Assembly: GCF_001544375.1 (NCBI RefSeq)
Contig: NZ_BCQJ01000001.1
Coordinates: 480,275 to 544,274, forward strand
Source of the DNA: Enterococcus canis NBRC 100695
GTDB lineage: Bacteria > Bacillota > Bacilli > Lactobacillales > Enterococcaceae
Direction of reading: 5' to 3'
DNA: 64,000 bases
The notes beneath the pieces are model-generated. The model was given only the letters and a program-made list of their open reading frames with translations. It was not told the origin of the DNA and did no database searches. Below, one piece after another: positions 8,003 through 17,367 of the stretch. The stretch's first letter is position 1; every line of letters starts with the position of its first letter. The position numbers and the translations under genes are program-made.

Positions 8003-9865
8003 ATGAACTCAGAAGAAAAGCGAGCGTTGCGCGATACGCTAGGCTGTTTGTTATTTATTATCATTGGACTTATTTTAGACTGGCAATTTCCACCGTTGGC
8101 TCCTTTGGCCTTCAGTCTTGCCATTTTGATTGGGGGCTACCGCCAAACTTGGGAAGGACTGCAGGAAACATGGACACATCGGCATTTGAATGTTGACCTC
8201 TTGATGGCCTTGGCTGCGATTGGCGCCGCCATTATTGGTAATTGGCTGGAAGGTGCTTTGCTGACCTTTATTTTCTGCTTAAGTGGTGCCCTAGAAGAAT
8301 ACGCAACAGGTAAAAGTAAACGAGAGATTTCTCAGCTGATTGCGATGCAACCAGAAACCGCACTGAAAATTGTGCAGGGGCAAACTCAAGAAGTCCCTGT
8401 CGCTTCTTTAGCGGTGGGGGATCTAGTACTGGTTCCTAAAGGCGCCAATATCCCTATTGACGGTCGGTTAAGCACGCCAGCTTTGGTGGATGAGTCGGCG
8501 GTTAGCGGTGAATCAGTCCCGCTGGATAAACAGCTAGGTGACGAAGTGTTTGGCGGAACCTTGAATCTGGGGGAAGCCTTAACTCTGACGGTCGCAAAAG
8601 TCAGTACAGACACCCTCTTTGCCAAGATTATCCAATTAGTCGAAGAAGCACAAAATACGCCATCAGAAACAGCTTCATTTATTGATAAGATCGAAAATAT
8701 CTACGTAAAAGTCGTACTATTATCAGTGCCGCTTTTGATTTTTGGAACTCATTTTGGTCTAGGCTGGGACTGGCAGGAAAGCTTTTACCGCGGGATGGTC
8801 TTGTTAGTGGTCGCCTCCCCCTGTGCATTAGTCGCGTCCGCAACACCAGCTACCCTTTCGGCGATTTCCAATGGTGCTCGTCACGGCTTACTCTTTAAAG
8901 GCGGTATCTATTTAGAACAGCTTTCAGACTTACGAGCCATCGCCTTTGATAAAACCGGCACCTTGACCTATGGACGTTTAACAGTGACGGATGCCTACTT
9001 TTTAAAGGAAGAGGCGCTAGCTAAACAAATTTTAGTTTCGATGGAACAAACCTCTTCTCATCCCTTAGCTCAAGCAATCGTCCATCGTTTTCAAGACGAA
9101 GTAACGACAATCGCGGTAACCCCTAAAGAGATTCCTGGTCAAGGAATGGAGGCCGAAGTCGCAGGACAGCTCTGGCGCATTGGAAAACCTGACACGTCAC
9201 TTAGCCCCGCCGCAGTTCAGCTGCAACAAGCTGGTAAAACGGTGATTTGCTTAACAAGAGAGCAAGAGTTGATCGCCTACTTTGGTCTCCTAGATACCCC
9301 CAGACCTGAAGCTAGCAGTGTGATTGCTTATTTGAAGGAGCAAGGTATCCACACTACGATGCTAACCGGTGATAACCAACAAACGGCCTTGGCAGTAGGA
9401 ACCGCGTTAGGGTTAGATGAGATTCATGGCGGCTGTCTTCCGCAAGAAAAAACTCGCTTGATTCAGGAGCAAAAAGCCGCTTTTGGTACCAATGCTATGA
9501 TTGGCGATGGCATTAATGATGCACCAGCACTGGCCAACGCCACTATCGGCTTTGCCATGGGGCAAGGAACCGCGATTGCGATGGATGTAGCGGATGTCGT
9601 GTTAATGAAGGATGACTTGACTAAACTGCAAATGAGTCATCAACTGTCATTGAAAATGAAACGAATCATTACCCAAAATATTTGCTTTTCCGTTGCGGTT
9701 ATCCTGTTCTTGATCTGCAGCAATATCTTACAGCTAATCAATCTCCCCTTTGGCGTTGTCGCCCATGAAGGCAGCACCATTTTAGTCATTTTAAATGGCC
9801 TGCGCCTATTACGGAGCCTACCAAACGAAACAGTCCAAACCTCAACTGAACCGTTGCCTTATTAG
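8003..9865 (+). CDS. P1B-4-type heavy-metal-translocating ATPase, probable Fe(II)/Co(II) exporter (PfeT/FrvA-like)
   Basis: 620 residues. A-domain SGES near 167, membrane SPC metal-site motif near 271-273, phosphorylated DKTGTLT near 316, hinge TGDN, and HEGST near 588 in the last membrane helix. SPC together with HEGG/S and no N-terminal metal-binding domain defines the P1B-4 class, which exports Fe(II), Co(II) or Zn(II); CadA and CopA types have CPC. The ATG at 8003 follows AAGGAGGGG. The Fur/PerR-like boxes upstream favour iron. Cobalt or zinc transport remains possible. Confidence 0.88.
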   Translation: MNSEEKRALRDTLGCLLFIIIGLILDWQFPPLAPLAFSLAILIGGYRQTWEGLQETWTHRHLNVDLLMALAAIGAAIIGNWLEGALLTFIFCLSGALEEYATGKSKREISQLIAMQPETALKIVQGQTQEVPVASLAVGDLVLVPKGANIPIDGRLSTPALVDESAVSGESVPLDKQLGDEVFGGTLNLGEALTLTVAKVSTDTLFAKIIQLVEEAQNTPSETASFIDKIENIYVKVVLLSVPLLIFGTHFGLGWDWQESFYRGMVLLVVASPCALVASATPATLSAISNGARHGLLFKGGIYLEQLSDLRAIAFDKTGTLTYGRLTVTDAYFLKEEALAKQILVSMEQTSSHPLAQAIVHRFQDEVTTIAVTPKEIPGQGMEAEVAGQLWRIGKPDTSLSPAAVQLQQAGKTVICLTREQELIAYFGLLDTPRPEASSVIAYLKEQGIHTTMLTGDNQQTALAVGTALGLDEIHGGCLPQEKTRLIQEQKAAFGTNAMIGDGINDAPALANATIGFAMGQGTAIAMDVADVVLMKDDLTKLQMSHQLSLKMKRIITQNICFSVAVILFLICSNILQLINLPFGVVAHEGSTILVILNGLRLLRSLPNETVQTSTEPLPY

Positions 9866-9876
9866 CCATAATCAGC

Positions 9877-9916
9877 AAAGACCGATGACGCACTCTTTGT
9901 CATCGGTCTTTTTTGG
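9877..9916 (+). terminator. Terminator of the metal ATPase gene
   Basis: AAAGACCGATGAC (9877-9889) pairs with GTCATCGGTCTTTT, followed by a T-tract. Confidence 0.9.
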
Positions 9917-10046
9917 TAAAGTCGTTTTTGCTAGCAAGAAAATTGGCTGGATAAGTTTTCCTAAGTTACTTCATCGAACTCGATTTTTTCAATACTAACC
10001 GACTTTTGTCTTAGTTTTTTTTCGTCAGAGACATTTAAGTAAGCTA

Positions 10047-10055
10047 TGTTATAAT
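10047..10055 (+). promoter_or_regulatory. Extended -10 promoter of the two-component operon
   Basis: TGTTATAAT is a TGN-extended, perfect -10 element 19 bases before the GTG start. No good -35 element is visible at the expected position, consistent with an extended -10 promoter or an activator-dependent one. Confidence 0.55.
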
Positions 10056-10073
10056 CAGTGCGGAGGTGCTACC

Positions 10074-11576
10074 GTGAAAAAAGGAGTACGCTTATGGGTC
10101 CTACTTACCGTGACCTTCGTCACCACCTTATGTTTATTATTGTCGCTTTTTTACGGCATTTTAACCTTACAAACGGCTGACCACGTCAAAGAAAAAGAAG
10201 GGCAGCAATTATTACGAGTCGGTCGGCAGCTAGCCTTGGAACCGACTATTCAACAAGCTGTTGCTGCGGATGAAGCAAGCACTGCTTTACAAGCCCGTAG
10301 CTTAGAAATTGCCGATATCTACGGCTTTGATTTTATTGTTTTTCTAGATATGGCCGGCATTCGCCTCACACATCCAGATCCCGCAAAAATTGGCGGACAT
10401 TTTGCCGGCAACGATGAGTCTCCTGCTTTAGCGGGAGAAGAACACCTCTCTGTCAGTCATGGAACGCTTGGAGAATCCTTGCGTGGCTTTGTCCCGATTT
10501 ATTATCAGCAACAGCAAGTGGGTGTGGTGGCCTTGGGTCTGAAAGTGACCTCCCTTAGCACCCTTGCCGCTCGTTCTAAAGAGAGTTACACATTGGCGCT
10601 TGTGATTAGTTTAGTAGTTGGCCTAGCGGTTTCCTTGTTAGTGGCTTACTATTTAAAACGCCAGCTCCATAACTTGGAGCCCCGAGAAATCGCTCAGCTT
10701 TATGAAGAACGTAATGCCATGCTAGATGAAAGTAAAGATGTCATCGTAGTCACCAATCTTGAGCAGCAAATTTTACTGGCAAATCACGCGGCAGAGGCTC
10801 TCTATCAGCAAATGACTGGCGAAATGAGCTTGATTGGTAAACCGCTGACCGCTTTATTGCAAAAACCTTTTCGAAAACAAAAAACGGAACAGCTTTATCA
10901 GCAAAATGGCCAAGATTTTTTGTTGTCTATCGCGCCAATCCGTGTCAATCAGCGACCTAAGGGCTCCATTTTCTTTTTAAGAGATGCGACAGAGACCTTT
11001 CTTATTACGGATCAATTACGCAATACGACTGCTTATGCCTCAGCGTTACAAAGTCAATCCCACGAGTTCATGAACCGGCTCCACGTAATTTATGGGCTAG
11101 TTGATCTTGAGGCCTATGATGAATTGCAAATCTATTTAAGAGACTGGCTGGAACCCGAAGAAGCTTTTGCACAACAAATTGCCTTTCTCGTGAAAGATCC
11201 CCTCCTCGCCAGCTTTTTATTGGGAGAACGCCAAAAATTTGTTGAGAATAAGACACCCTTGCTGCTTACGTTAGACAGTATTCCGCTTTTACCGGCCGCT
11301 TGCATGACGAAGTGGTTGACTTTACTCCGTTATCTCCACCGCTTTTTATTGCAGAATGGGCAAGGCGAAGTCCAGCTCCAGATCCATTATGGCGCTAGCC
11401 TAACGTTTCATTACACCATCGCCGCGTTAACGGATCAATGGCAAGGGACGGCTTTCTTTGAAGAATTACTGGCAGAAACCCATAGTACCTTTGAAGAAGA
11501 CTACTCAGAAACAGCGGTAAACCTCTACCTTACTTTTTCCTTAGGAGATGACTATCATGAAGATCTTGATCGTTGA
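10074..11576 (+). CDS. CitA/DcuS-type sensor protein with degenerate ATP-binding domain
   Basis: 500 residues. TM1 (about 7-30), an extracytoplasmic Cache-like domain (32-170) with the characteristic LTHPDPAKIGG, TM2 (about 172-194), a PAS domain (210-310), and an SpoB-type dimerisation helix with SHEFMNRLH (His about 329). After that, the family's N-box, DxGPG and RGIGL ATP-binding motifs are absent; the last 110 residues contain only weakly similar sequence such as VKDPLLASFLLGE. CitA-family sensors detect di- and tricarboxylates. This one probably cannot autophosphorylate alone. GTG start after GGAGGTGCTACC; the reading frame is intact. Confidence 0.8.
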   Translation: MKKGVRLWVLLTVTFVTTLCLLLSLFYGILTLQTADHVKEKEGQQLLRVGRQLALEPTIQQAVAADEASTALQARSLEIADIYGFDFIVFLDMAGIRLTHPDPAKIGGHFAGNDESPALAGEEHLSVSHGTLGESLRGFVPIYYQQQQVGVVALGLKVTSLSTLAARSKESYTLALVISLVVGLAVSLLVAYYLKRQLHNLEPREIAQLYEERNAMLDESKDVIVVTNLEQQILLANHAAEALYQQMTGEMSLIGKPLTALLQKPFRKQKTEQLYQQNGQDFLLSIAPIRVNQRPKGSIFFLRDATETFLITDQLRNTTAYASALQSQSHEFMNRLHVIYGLVDLEAYDELQIYLRDWLEPEEAFAQQIAFLVKDPLLASFLLGERQKFVENKTPLLLTLDSIPLLPAACMTKWLTLLRYLHRFLLQNGQGEVQLQIHYGASLTFHYTIAALTDQWQGTAFFEELLAETHSTFEEDYSETAVNLYLTFSLGDDYHEDLDR

Positions 11577-12267
11577 AGATGATACTATGGTTCAGTTGAT
11601 TCATAAACGCTATCTTGAGCGCTTAGGCTATGCAGATATTCTGACTGCGACTACGCCGGCGGCTGCCCGTCAACAGCTTCAAGCAACGGCAGTCGACCTG
11701 GTTCTCTTGGATATTCATTTGCAAAACGAAAATGGGCTGACTTTATTACGGGAATGGCGCCAAGCTTATCAGCCTTTTGAAGTCATCTTAATCACCGCCG
11801 CCAATGAGGTCCGCTACGTGAAAGAAAGTGTTCAGTTAGGTATTGTGGACTATCTGATTAAGCCTTTTACTTTTGAGCGTTTTGCTAAAAGTATCCAATT
11901 AGCAGCGGACCGTCAGTTGCCAACTACCACACTCACGCAAACTGATTTAGATCAGTTTTTACATACTGAAACGCCGTCAGCCACACCCACCTTGGCCTTA
12001 GAGAAGGGCTTGACCCAAGAGACACTGCAGCTAGTTTATCAGGCTAGTCAGACCTTAGCGCAGCCTTTTACCATCCAAGCATTGGCAGCTGCCAGCGGGC
12101 TCTCCCATGTTTCAGTGCGCAAATATGTCTTATTTTTGGAACAACGACAGCTCCTCACAAGTGAAAAAGTCCACGTGAAAGTCGGTCGTCCTTACCAAGT
12201 TTACCGTCTACTAGATAACCTAGATGAAGCAAATCTGCTTTTAGATAGAAAGGAACCCGAGAAATGA
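11557..12267 (+). CDS. CitB/DctR-family response regulator
   Basis: 236 residues. The receiver domain has the acidic pair VEDD (8-9), phosphoacceptor Asp in LLDIHLQ (about 52), Thr in LITAAN and Lys in IKPF (about 102), so it looks competent for phosphorylation. The C-terminus (about 160-225) is the winged helix domain usual in CitB/DcuR regulators (ASGLSHVSVRKYVLFL). It overlaps the sensor gene by 20 bases. The ATG at 11557 has AGGAG at a good distance; the ATG nine bases upstream abuts that site. No carboxylate transporter gene is adjacent. Confidence 0.88.
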   Translation: MKILIVEDDTMVQLIHKRYLERLGYADILTATTPAAARQQLQATAVDLVLLDIHLQNENGLTLLREWRQAYQPFEVILITAANEVRYVKESVQLGIVDYLIKPFTFERFAKSIQLAADRQLPTTTLTQTDLDQFLHTETPSATPTLALEKGLTQETLQLVYQASQTLAQPFTIQALAAASGLSHVSVRKYVLFLEQRQLLTSEKVHVKVGRPYQVYRLLDNLDEANLLLDRKEPEK

Positions 12268-13622
12268 AGAAAATCGTACTGTTCTTTTTGGCAGGACTAG
12301 CTTTAGCTGTAATCGGCGGGCTTTATCTATTGCCAAAAGAACAAACTGCTCATGAAAAAGCACTGTTTAATGCGCCACCAAAAATCTGGGTAATTTCTGA
12401 CACCCACTATTTGGCAGAAGAATTGTATGATGATGGCAGTGCCTTTCAATTTATTGAAAAAACCAGTGCCGGCAAAGACCTCCGGCGTGCCGAGGCGCGC
12501 ATGGAAGCCCTGCTGGCACAAGCCAAGGTGGAAAAACCGCAAGTCTTGATTATCAGTGGTGATTTGACCATGAACGGCGAAAAAAAGAGTGCCGAAAAAC
12601 TGGCAACACAGCTAGCTGCCTTTGAAAAAGCCGGTATTGAAGTTTTCGTAATTCCAGGAAACCACGATATCCACGATGGCTGGGCTCGTAAATATGTAGG
12701 AGATAAGCAAGAAAAGACCGCGCAAATCTCGCCAAAAGATTTCAAGGAGATTTTTGCGGCCAACGGCTATGATCAGGCCATGGCCTCTGATCCGGATTCT
12801 CTAAGTTATACAGTGCCCTTAACCAAGGATTTGACCTTGCTGATGATTGACAGCAATCTCTATTCTCTTGATACGTCGATTTCTGCACCTGTCACGAAAG
12901 GACAAATTTCTGAAGATTCCTTGAACTGGATCAAAGAACAGCTGGAGACTGCAAAAAAAGCTCACAAACAAGTCCTGCCGATTCTTCATCACAACCTTTT
13001 CAAACATAATGATCAGGTCAATAAAGGCTACGTGTTAGACGATACCCGTCTGCGGGAAATGCTGGCAGAATTCAAGGTGCCTGTGGCCTTTTCCGGGCAT
13101 ATCCATGCACAGGATATTTTGACGGAATCAGTAGCGGGTCAGCCCCTCACAGAGATCGTTAGCGGTTCCTTTGCCATTACACCGAATGGTTATGGTGAAG
13201 TGACTTTCAATCATCAACAGCTCCATTATCAGCGCAAAGAGCTGGTGATGACCAAATGGGCCCAAGAAACCAAACAGACAGATCCAACCCTATTAGATTA
13301 TGATCAGTACCGTGAAGAATTGTTTGATAAGAGTGGTGAAGAAATGGCTTACCGGCAACTGCTGGAATCTGAGTTGACGGAGGATCTTGATCGTGCCGAT
13401 CGTGTAGCGCAATACGTTGGTAAGATCAACACCCGCTTCTTTAAAGGAGCCGACTACACACCAAGTGCAGCGGATCAGCAAAAAATGAAGCAAGATCCTG
13501 ATTACCAGACCCTCCAATCACTGCCAAAAAACTTTTTACAATCTTATATTGATTCGATTCTTTTCGATACCAACGATAATGATTTGGACGTAACGATTGC
13601 CTTTCCCATGACTGAAAAATGA
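12264..13622 (+). CDS. Membrane-anchored calcineurin-like metallophosphoesterase
   Basis: 452 residues. An uncleaved signal anchor (about 4-22) is followed by an extracytoplasmic phosphoesterase domain with the complete metal-ligand set: SDTH (46-48), SGDLT (100), PGNHD (133-134), LHHN and SGHIH (about 275-280). The C-terminal 130 residues are charged and have no recognisable domain. Such enzymes hydrolyse phosphomono- or diesters of nucleotides or teichoic acid-like polymers; the substrate is unknown. The start overlaps the response regulator stop (ATGA), so it belongs to the two-component operon. Confidence 0.85.
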   Translation: MKKIVLFFLAGLALAVIGGLYLLPKEQTAHEKALFNAPPKIWVISDTHYLAEELYDDGSAFQFIEKTSAGKDLRRAEARMEALLAQAKVEKPQVLIISGDLTMNGEKKSAEKLATQLAAFEKAGIEVFVIPGNHDIHDGWARKYVGDKQEKTAQISPKDFKEIFAANGYDQAMASDPDSLSYTVPLTKDLTLLMIDSNLYSLDTSISAPVTKGQISEDSLNWIKEQLETAKKAHKQVLPILHHNLFKHNDQVNKGYVLDDTRLREMLAEFKVPVAFSGHIHAQDILTESVAGQPLTEIVSGSFAITPNGYGEVTFNHQQLHYQRKELVMTKWAQETKQTDPTLLDYDQYREELFDKSGEEMAYRQLLESELTEDLDRADRVAQYVGKINTRFFKGADYTPSAADQQKMKQDPDYQTLQSLPKNFLQSYIDSILFDTNDNDLDVTIAFPMTEK

Positions 13623-13673
13623 TGCCTCTTTCTGAAAAATGCCTGTTAAGGGAAAAAACTTGTCAATAAATCA

Positions 13674-13702
13674 TTGCATTGATAAGTGGCTTTAGGTATA
13701 AT
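13674..13702 (+). promoter_or_regulatory. Sigma-A promoter of rpsT
   Basis: TTGCAT (13674-13679), a 17-bp spacer and a perfect TATAAT (13697-13702), leaving a leader of about 55 bases. The leader could host the S20 autoregulation known in other bacteria, but no clear structure is evident. Confidence 0.75.
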
Positions 13703-13765
13703 GACTAGTGTTGAATTATATTCAGTCCGACTGGGTATAAACCCTATTTCTGGAGGTGACAATAA

Positions 13766-14017
13766 ATGCCAAATATTGAATCTGCAATCAAACGTGTGAA
13801 AACTAGCGAAAAAGCTAACGAAAAGAACTCATCTCAAATGAGCGCTATGCGTACAGCTATCAAGAAATTGGAAGCAGCTGTAGCTGAAGGTGCTGACAAC
13901 GTGGATGCGTTATATAAAGAAGCGATCAAAGCTGTCGATATGGCTGAATCAAAAGGATTGATCCATAAAAACAAAGCTGGCCGCGACAAATCTCGTTTAA
14001 GCAAATTAGTTAAATAA
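13766..14017 (+). CDS. rpsT: 30S ribosomal protein bS20
   Basis: 83 residues with the typical S20 composition: basic, alanine-rich helices with [17 protein letters not shown] at the N-terminus and [17 protein letters not shown] at the C-terminus. It binds 16S rRNA early in assembly of the small subunit. It is monocistronic, convergent with holA, with a strong GGAGGTGA ribosome binding site. Confidence 0.97.
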   Translation: MPNIESAIKRVKTSEKANEKNSSQMSAMRTAIKKLEAAVAEGADNVDALYKEAIKAVDMAESKGLIHKNKAGRDKSRLSKLVK

Positions 14018-14020
14018 TGA

Positions 14021-14052
14021 CAAGAAGTCTTGGAGCTTGCTCTGAGACTTTT
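14021..14052 (+). terminator. Terminator of rpsT
   Basis: AAGTCTTGGAGC pairs imperfectly with GCTCTGAGACTT and is followed by TTTTTAT. Confidence 0.7.
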
Positions 14053-14061
14053 TTATATGCG

Positions 14062-14108
14062 AAAAGGCTGTTAGAATCGGTTTATCACTGATTCTAACAG
14101 CCTTTTTA
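14062..14108 (-). terminator. Bidirectional terminator between rpsT and holA
   Basis: AAAAGGCTGTTAGAATC (14062-14078) pairs perfectly with GATTCTAACAGCCTTTT (14090-14106). T-tracts flank it on both strands. Its right arm overlaps the holA stop codon. Confidence 0.9.
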
Positions 14109-15128
14109 GGCCCGCCCTTGTCGGAGCAAAAATAATTCAAATAATAATTCTTTTTCCATCTTACCCGTTTTGATGCGGCTGTCTTCTTCCACTAGCTGAT
14201 CAAATAAACGAGCTAAACCCGCTAACGAAAATTTTTGTACTTGTTGCATCGCTAACTTGACTCGGTAAGGATGAATGCCCAGTGTCTCCACAATATTGGC
14301 CTGTTGGTAGCCAATCTGCATCAAAATTTTCGTCTGCAGTAATAAACGAACCTGCCCAAGTAAAATCGCAATCAGTTTGATTGTTTCTTCCCCTTGCAGT
14401 AATAAATCATGATACAAACGCAACGCCTGATCGGCATCACCCTTTAGCACATATTCTGTCATATCAAACAAATTATGTTCCAGCGACTTCGGTACTAAAT
14501 CCGTGACGGCGCTTAGGGTAATCTGTTTATTCTCACTGGCATATAAAAATAGCTTATTCAACTCACTCATACCTCGAGCAAGATCCAGGTCGGTCAATTG
14601 GATAAAGCGCTCAAAGGCATCTGGTCGAATCTGATAGCCTTCATTCGCGATAGTTTGTTGTAAATAACGACGCAGGTCTTTTTCACCTAAAGGAGCTGCT
14701 TCAATCAGCACTGCCTGTTTCTTTAAGGCTTTCGTTACTTTTTTTCGTTCATCTAATTTTTCAACCGCCGCATGCAAAACTAAAATCGTGGTTGGGGATG
14801 GCGCTTGTAAGTATTGCAGCAATTCTGCCATCTCATGATCTGGGCCACCGCTGACTTTTTCAGTCGTTAAAAAATACGGGTGCTCAATAAATACCAAGCG
14901 ATAATCGCCAAAAAAGGGGATCGTGGCTGCCTCCTCCACCGCAACAGATAGAGGGGTTTCGTCCATATCGAACGAAGCATAGTTCAGCTCATCATCCGGT
15001 GATTGGATCACCTGTGCCAAAAGGGCCTGCTTAAAGCGTTCCGCTAAAAATCGATCGGTTCCCACCACTAGATAGACGGGGGCTAGCTTGCCCTGATGGA
15101 TATCCGTGATAGCCGTTTGTACATTCAT
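14106..15128 (-). CDS. holA: DNA polymerase III delta subunit
   Basis: 340 residues, matching the HolA/YqeN family: N-terminal PVYLVVGTDRFLAER, the AAA+-like clamp-loader core, the helical lid (TDLDLARGMSELNKL) and the collar domain with LRQGRA at the end. The delta subunit opens the beta clamp during replication. It follows comEC by 46 bases on the same strand, as in many Firmicutes. Confidence 0.93.
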   Translation of the reverse strand: MNVQTAITDIHQGKLAPVYLVVGTDRFLAERFKQALLAQVIQSPDDELNYASFDMDETPLSVAVEEAATIPFFGDYRLVFIEHPYFLTTEKVSGGPDHEMAELLQYLQAPSPTTILVLHAAVEKLDERKKVTKALKKQAVLIEAAPLGEKDLRRYLQQTIANEGYQIRPDAFERFIQLTDLDLARGMSELNKLFLYASENKQITLSAVTDLVPKSLEHNLFDMTEYVLKGDADQALRLYHDLLLQGEETIKLIAILLGQVRLLLQTKILMQIGYQQANIVETLGIHPYRVKLAMQQVQKFSLAGLARLFDQLVEEDSRIKTGKMEKELLFELFLLRQGRA

Positions 15129-15174
15129 GTCGTCTTCCTCCGGCTTTTATCTTATCATGCCCACCTTTGGAAAA

Positions 15175-17367
15175 CTAGTCTTGACTTCTTTCTAACACTA
15201 CTCCGGTTATCGTTTCACGTAAGCGTACCATGCCATGCTGATCGGTTCGCCACACCGGAATTTTTTCAGCCGCCATCGTGTTCAACACTTCTGGGTGCGG
15301 ATGGCCGAAGCGATTATTTAGTCCGCAGGAAATAACCGCTAATCTAGGTGCTACGGTAGCTAAAAACTGTGGATGACTAGAAGTTCGACTACCATGGTGT
15401 CCTGCTGCTAAAAGATCAGCCTGTAAATTCTTGCCATATTTTTTTACCAGTTCCAACTCGCCCGTTTGTCCTAAGTCACCAGTAATCAAGAGATTTCGGT
15501 CTAGTACCCGCAGTTTCACTACAAGAGAATCTTCATTGGCTCCTGTTCCAGCCGTAAAGGGATGTAATACTTGCAGCCAGCTCTTCGAGGCTTGTTGGCT
15601 AGCTAACAAGCCTTGTACCGCGATTCCTTGCTTCCTTAAAGCCAGCAAAACTTGTTGAAATTTTGGCTCATTTTGTGCGCCTTCAGGATAAAAGACTTGT
15701 CTGATGGAAATAGTCTCCGCCAAGGTCAGTAAGTCGCCCATGTGGTCGGTGTCGCGATGGGTAATGAAAACAGCATCTAAATGCGTGACGGCTTGACTTT
15801 TTAAATAAGGCAGTAAGGTATTTTCAGCATTGGCTTTCAATGGGCGCTGTCGCCAACCCTCAGTCTGAAAGCTGACCCGCCCGCCAGTATCCACTAATAT
15901 ATTTTTACCTTGTGTGCGGATAAAGGTACTCGCCCCCTGCCCCACATCAATAAAGGCGATTTGGTCTTGCGGAAATTGCAGCAGCACAAAAATAGTACCC
16001 CAACAAAGTAACAGCCATTTAAATCGTCCCGGCTTCAATAGACACCAAATGCCTAAAAGTAATAACCCCACGGTGAGTGGATAGGACAGTCGGCCCATCA
16101 CCCATGAAAATGAAAGCTGTTGCCCCCAATCTAAGCCCCGCTCCAAAAACTGGCACAACTGATTCAGAAATGCACTAAAAAAAGGCAAAGGAACACATAA
16201 ATGTACCAGTAACAGTGGCAGCAACAAGCTAAAGACTGGCGTCAATAAAGCCGTCCAGAGAATCGACAACGGCTGCCACTCGTAAAAATGATAGCTTAGC
16301 ACTGGCAGCAACAACAGATTCAAGCGCAGTGACTGTTTTAAAAGTGAGCCCGATTTTTCCACCGCTAACAAAAAACTGAAACCATAAGAAAGCTGTCCGG
16401 CTGCTGTCAGCAACATTCCCGGTCTGACTAAAAGACCCACGATTACCGCAATACTCCAACAATCTAACCCTTGCCAATCCCACTGAAAGCGGCGACTCAA
16501 CTCGCGGGCGACAAATTGACTGACAGCGCGTAAAATACTAATGGTTGCGCCTGCCAAGCCTAAATAAAGCAGCGCTATTCCGCTTAATAACCACGCACTT
16601 CTTTCAATCGTGACGCCACTGCGATAGAGCAAATAACGTAAACAGCCGAATAGAATGCTGATATGCATCCCCGACAAGCTGAAAAGATGCATGATGCCTA
16701 AGCCTTTACTCCGTGTTAAAATCGGTTCAAAAGTGGCATCCTTGGCACCAAATAGTAAGCCATTGGTCCATCTGGCAACCGCCGCTGGAAATTTTTCCCG
16801 GATATGTCGTAACAAGCGAGCCCGCCACTGATGAATGCTTAGCCGCTGGGACGGCTGCGTTTGAACCTCAATTGTCTCCGCTGAAAATTGTTGTGGTTGT
16901 CCCAATAAACGCTGGTAATTCCGATAATCAAAGCCCTCCAAATTACGACGACCGCGTGGTAACGAAAATTCACCGGTTAAACGTAAGGTTAAAACCGCCG
17001 TTTGTTTTTGCCACCATTGCTGCTCTGCCTCCGTACGTAGCTGGTAATAGACTGGAAATAATTTTTGCCCGCGGGCTGTAAACTGCAACTGATCCCCTGC
17101 TACCTGAATCGTATCAGGTAATATTTCAATTTGGTTTAAATCCTCCTTTACAGGACGCCCAGTCCAACCCATAAAACAGGCGAAAAAAAGACCGAACACA
17201 AGACACCTAATCTGAAGAAAAGGCAGTTGCGTTCGGTAAATTCGAAAAAGTGTATAGAGTAAAAAGCCAATTGTCGTCCAGTGAGGAAAAAAGAAACAAC
17301 CGGCAATCCCTGCTAAGAGCCAAGCAGAAAAAAGCCATAAACCCGCCATAGTTTGACGTTTACTCAA
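15175..17367 (-). CDS. comEC: DNA uptake channel protein ComEC
   Basis: 730 residues. N-terminal membrane segments and a DUF4131-like soluble region (to about 200), the multi-spanning Competence domain (200-470, with HLFSLSGMHISIL), then a C-terminal metallo-beta-lactamase-like domain with THRDTDHMGD and AAGHHGSRTSS. It conducts single-stranded DNA across the membrane during transformation. I prefer the TTG at 17367, which has GGTGAGGA upstream and overlaps comEB; the ATG at 17349 lacks a ribosome binding site. The frame is intact. Confidence 0.93.
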   Translation of the reverse strand: MSKRQTMAGLWLFSAWLLAGIAGCFFFPHWTTIGFLLYTLFRIYRTQLPFLQIRCLVFGLFFACFMGWTGRPVKEDLNQIEILPDTIQVAGDQLQFTARGQKLFPVYYQLRTEAEQQWWQKQTAVLTLRLTGEFSLPRGRRNLEGFDYRNYQRLLGQPQQFSAETIEVQTQPSQRLSIHQWRARLLRHIREKFPAAVARWTNGLLFGAKDATFEPILTRSKGLGIMHLFSLSGMHISILFGCLRYLLYRSGVTIERSAWLLSGIALLYLGLAGATISILRAVSQFVARELSRRFQWDWQGLDCWSIAVIVGLLVRPGMLLTAAGQLSYGFSFLLAVEKSGSLLKQSLRLNLLLLPVLSYHFYEWQPLSILWTALLTPVFSLLLPLLLVHLCVPLPFFSAFLNQLCQFLERGLDWGQQLSFSWVMGRLSYPLTVGLLLLGIWCLLKPGRFKWLLLCWGTIFVLLQFPQDQIAFIDVGQGASTFIRTQGKNILVDTGGRVSFQTEGWRQRPLKANAENTLLPYLKSQAVTHLDAVFITHRDTDHMGDLLTLAETISIRQVFYPEGAQNEPKFQQVLLALRKQGIAVQGLLASQQASKSWLQVLHPFTAGTGANEDSLVVKLRVLDRNLLITGDLGQTGELELVKKYGKNLQADLLAAGHHGSRTSSHPQFLATVAPRLAVISCGLNNRFGHPHPEVLNTMAAEKIPVWRTDQHGMVRLRETITGVVLERSQD

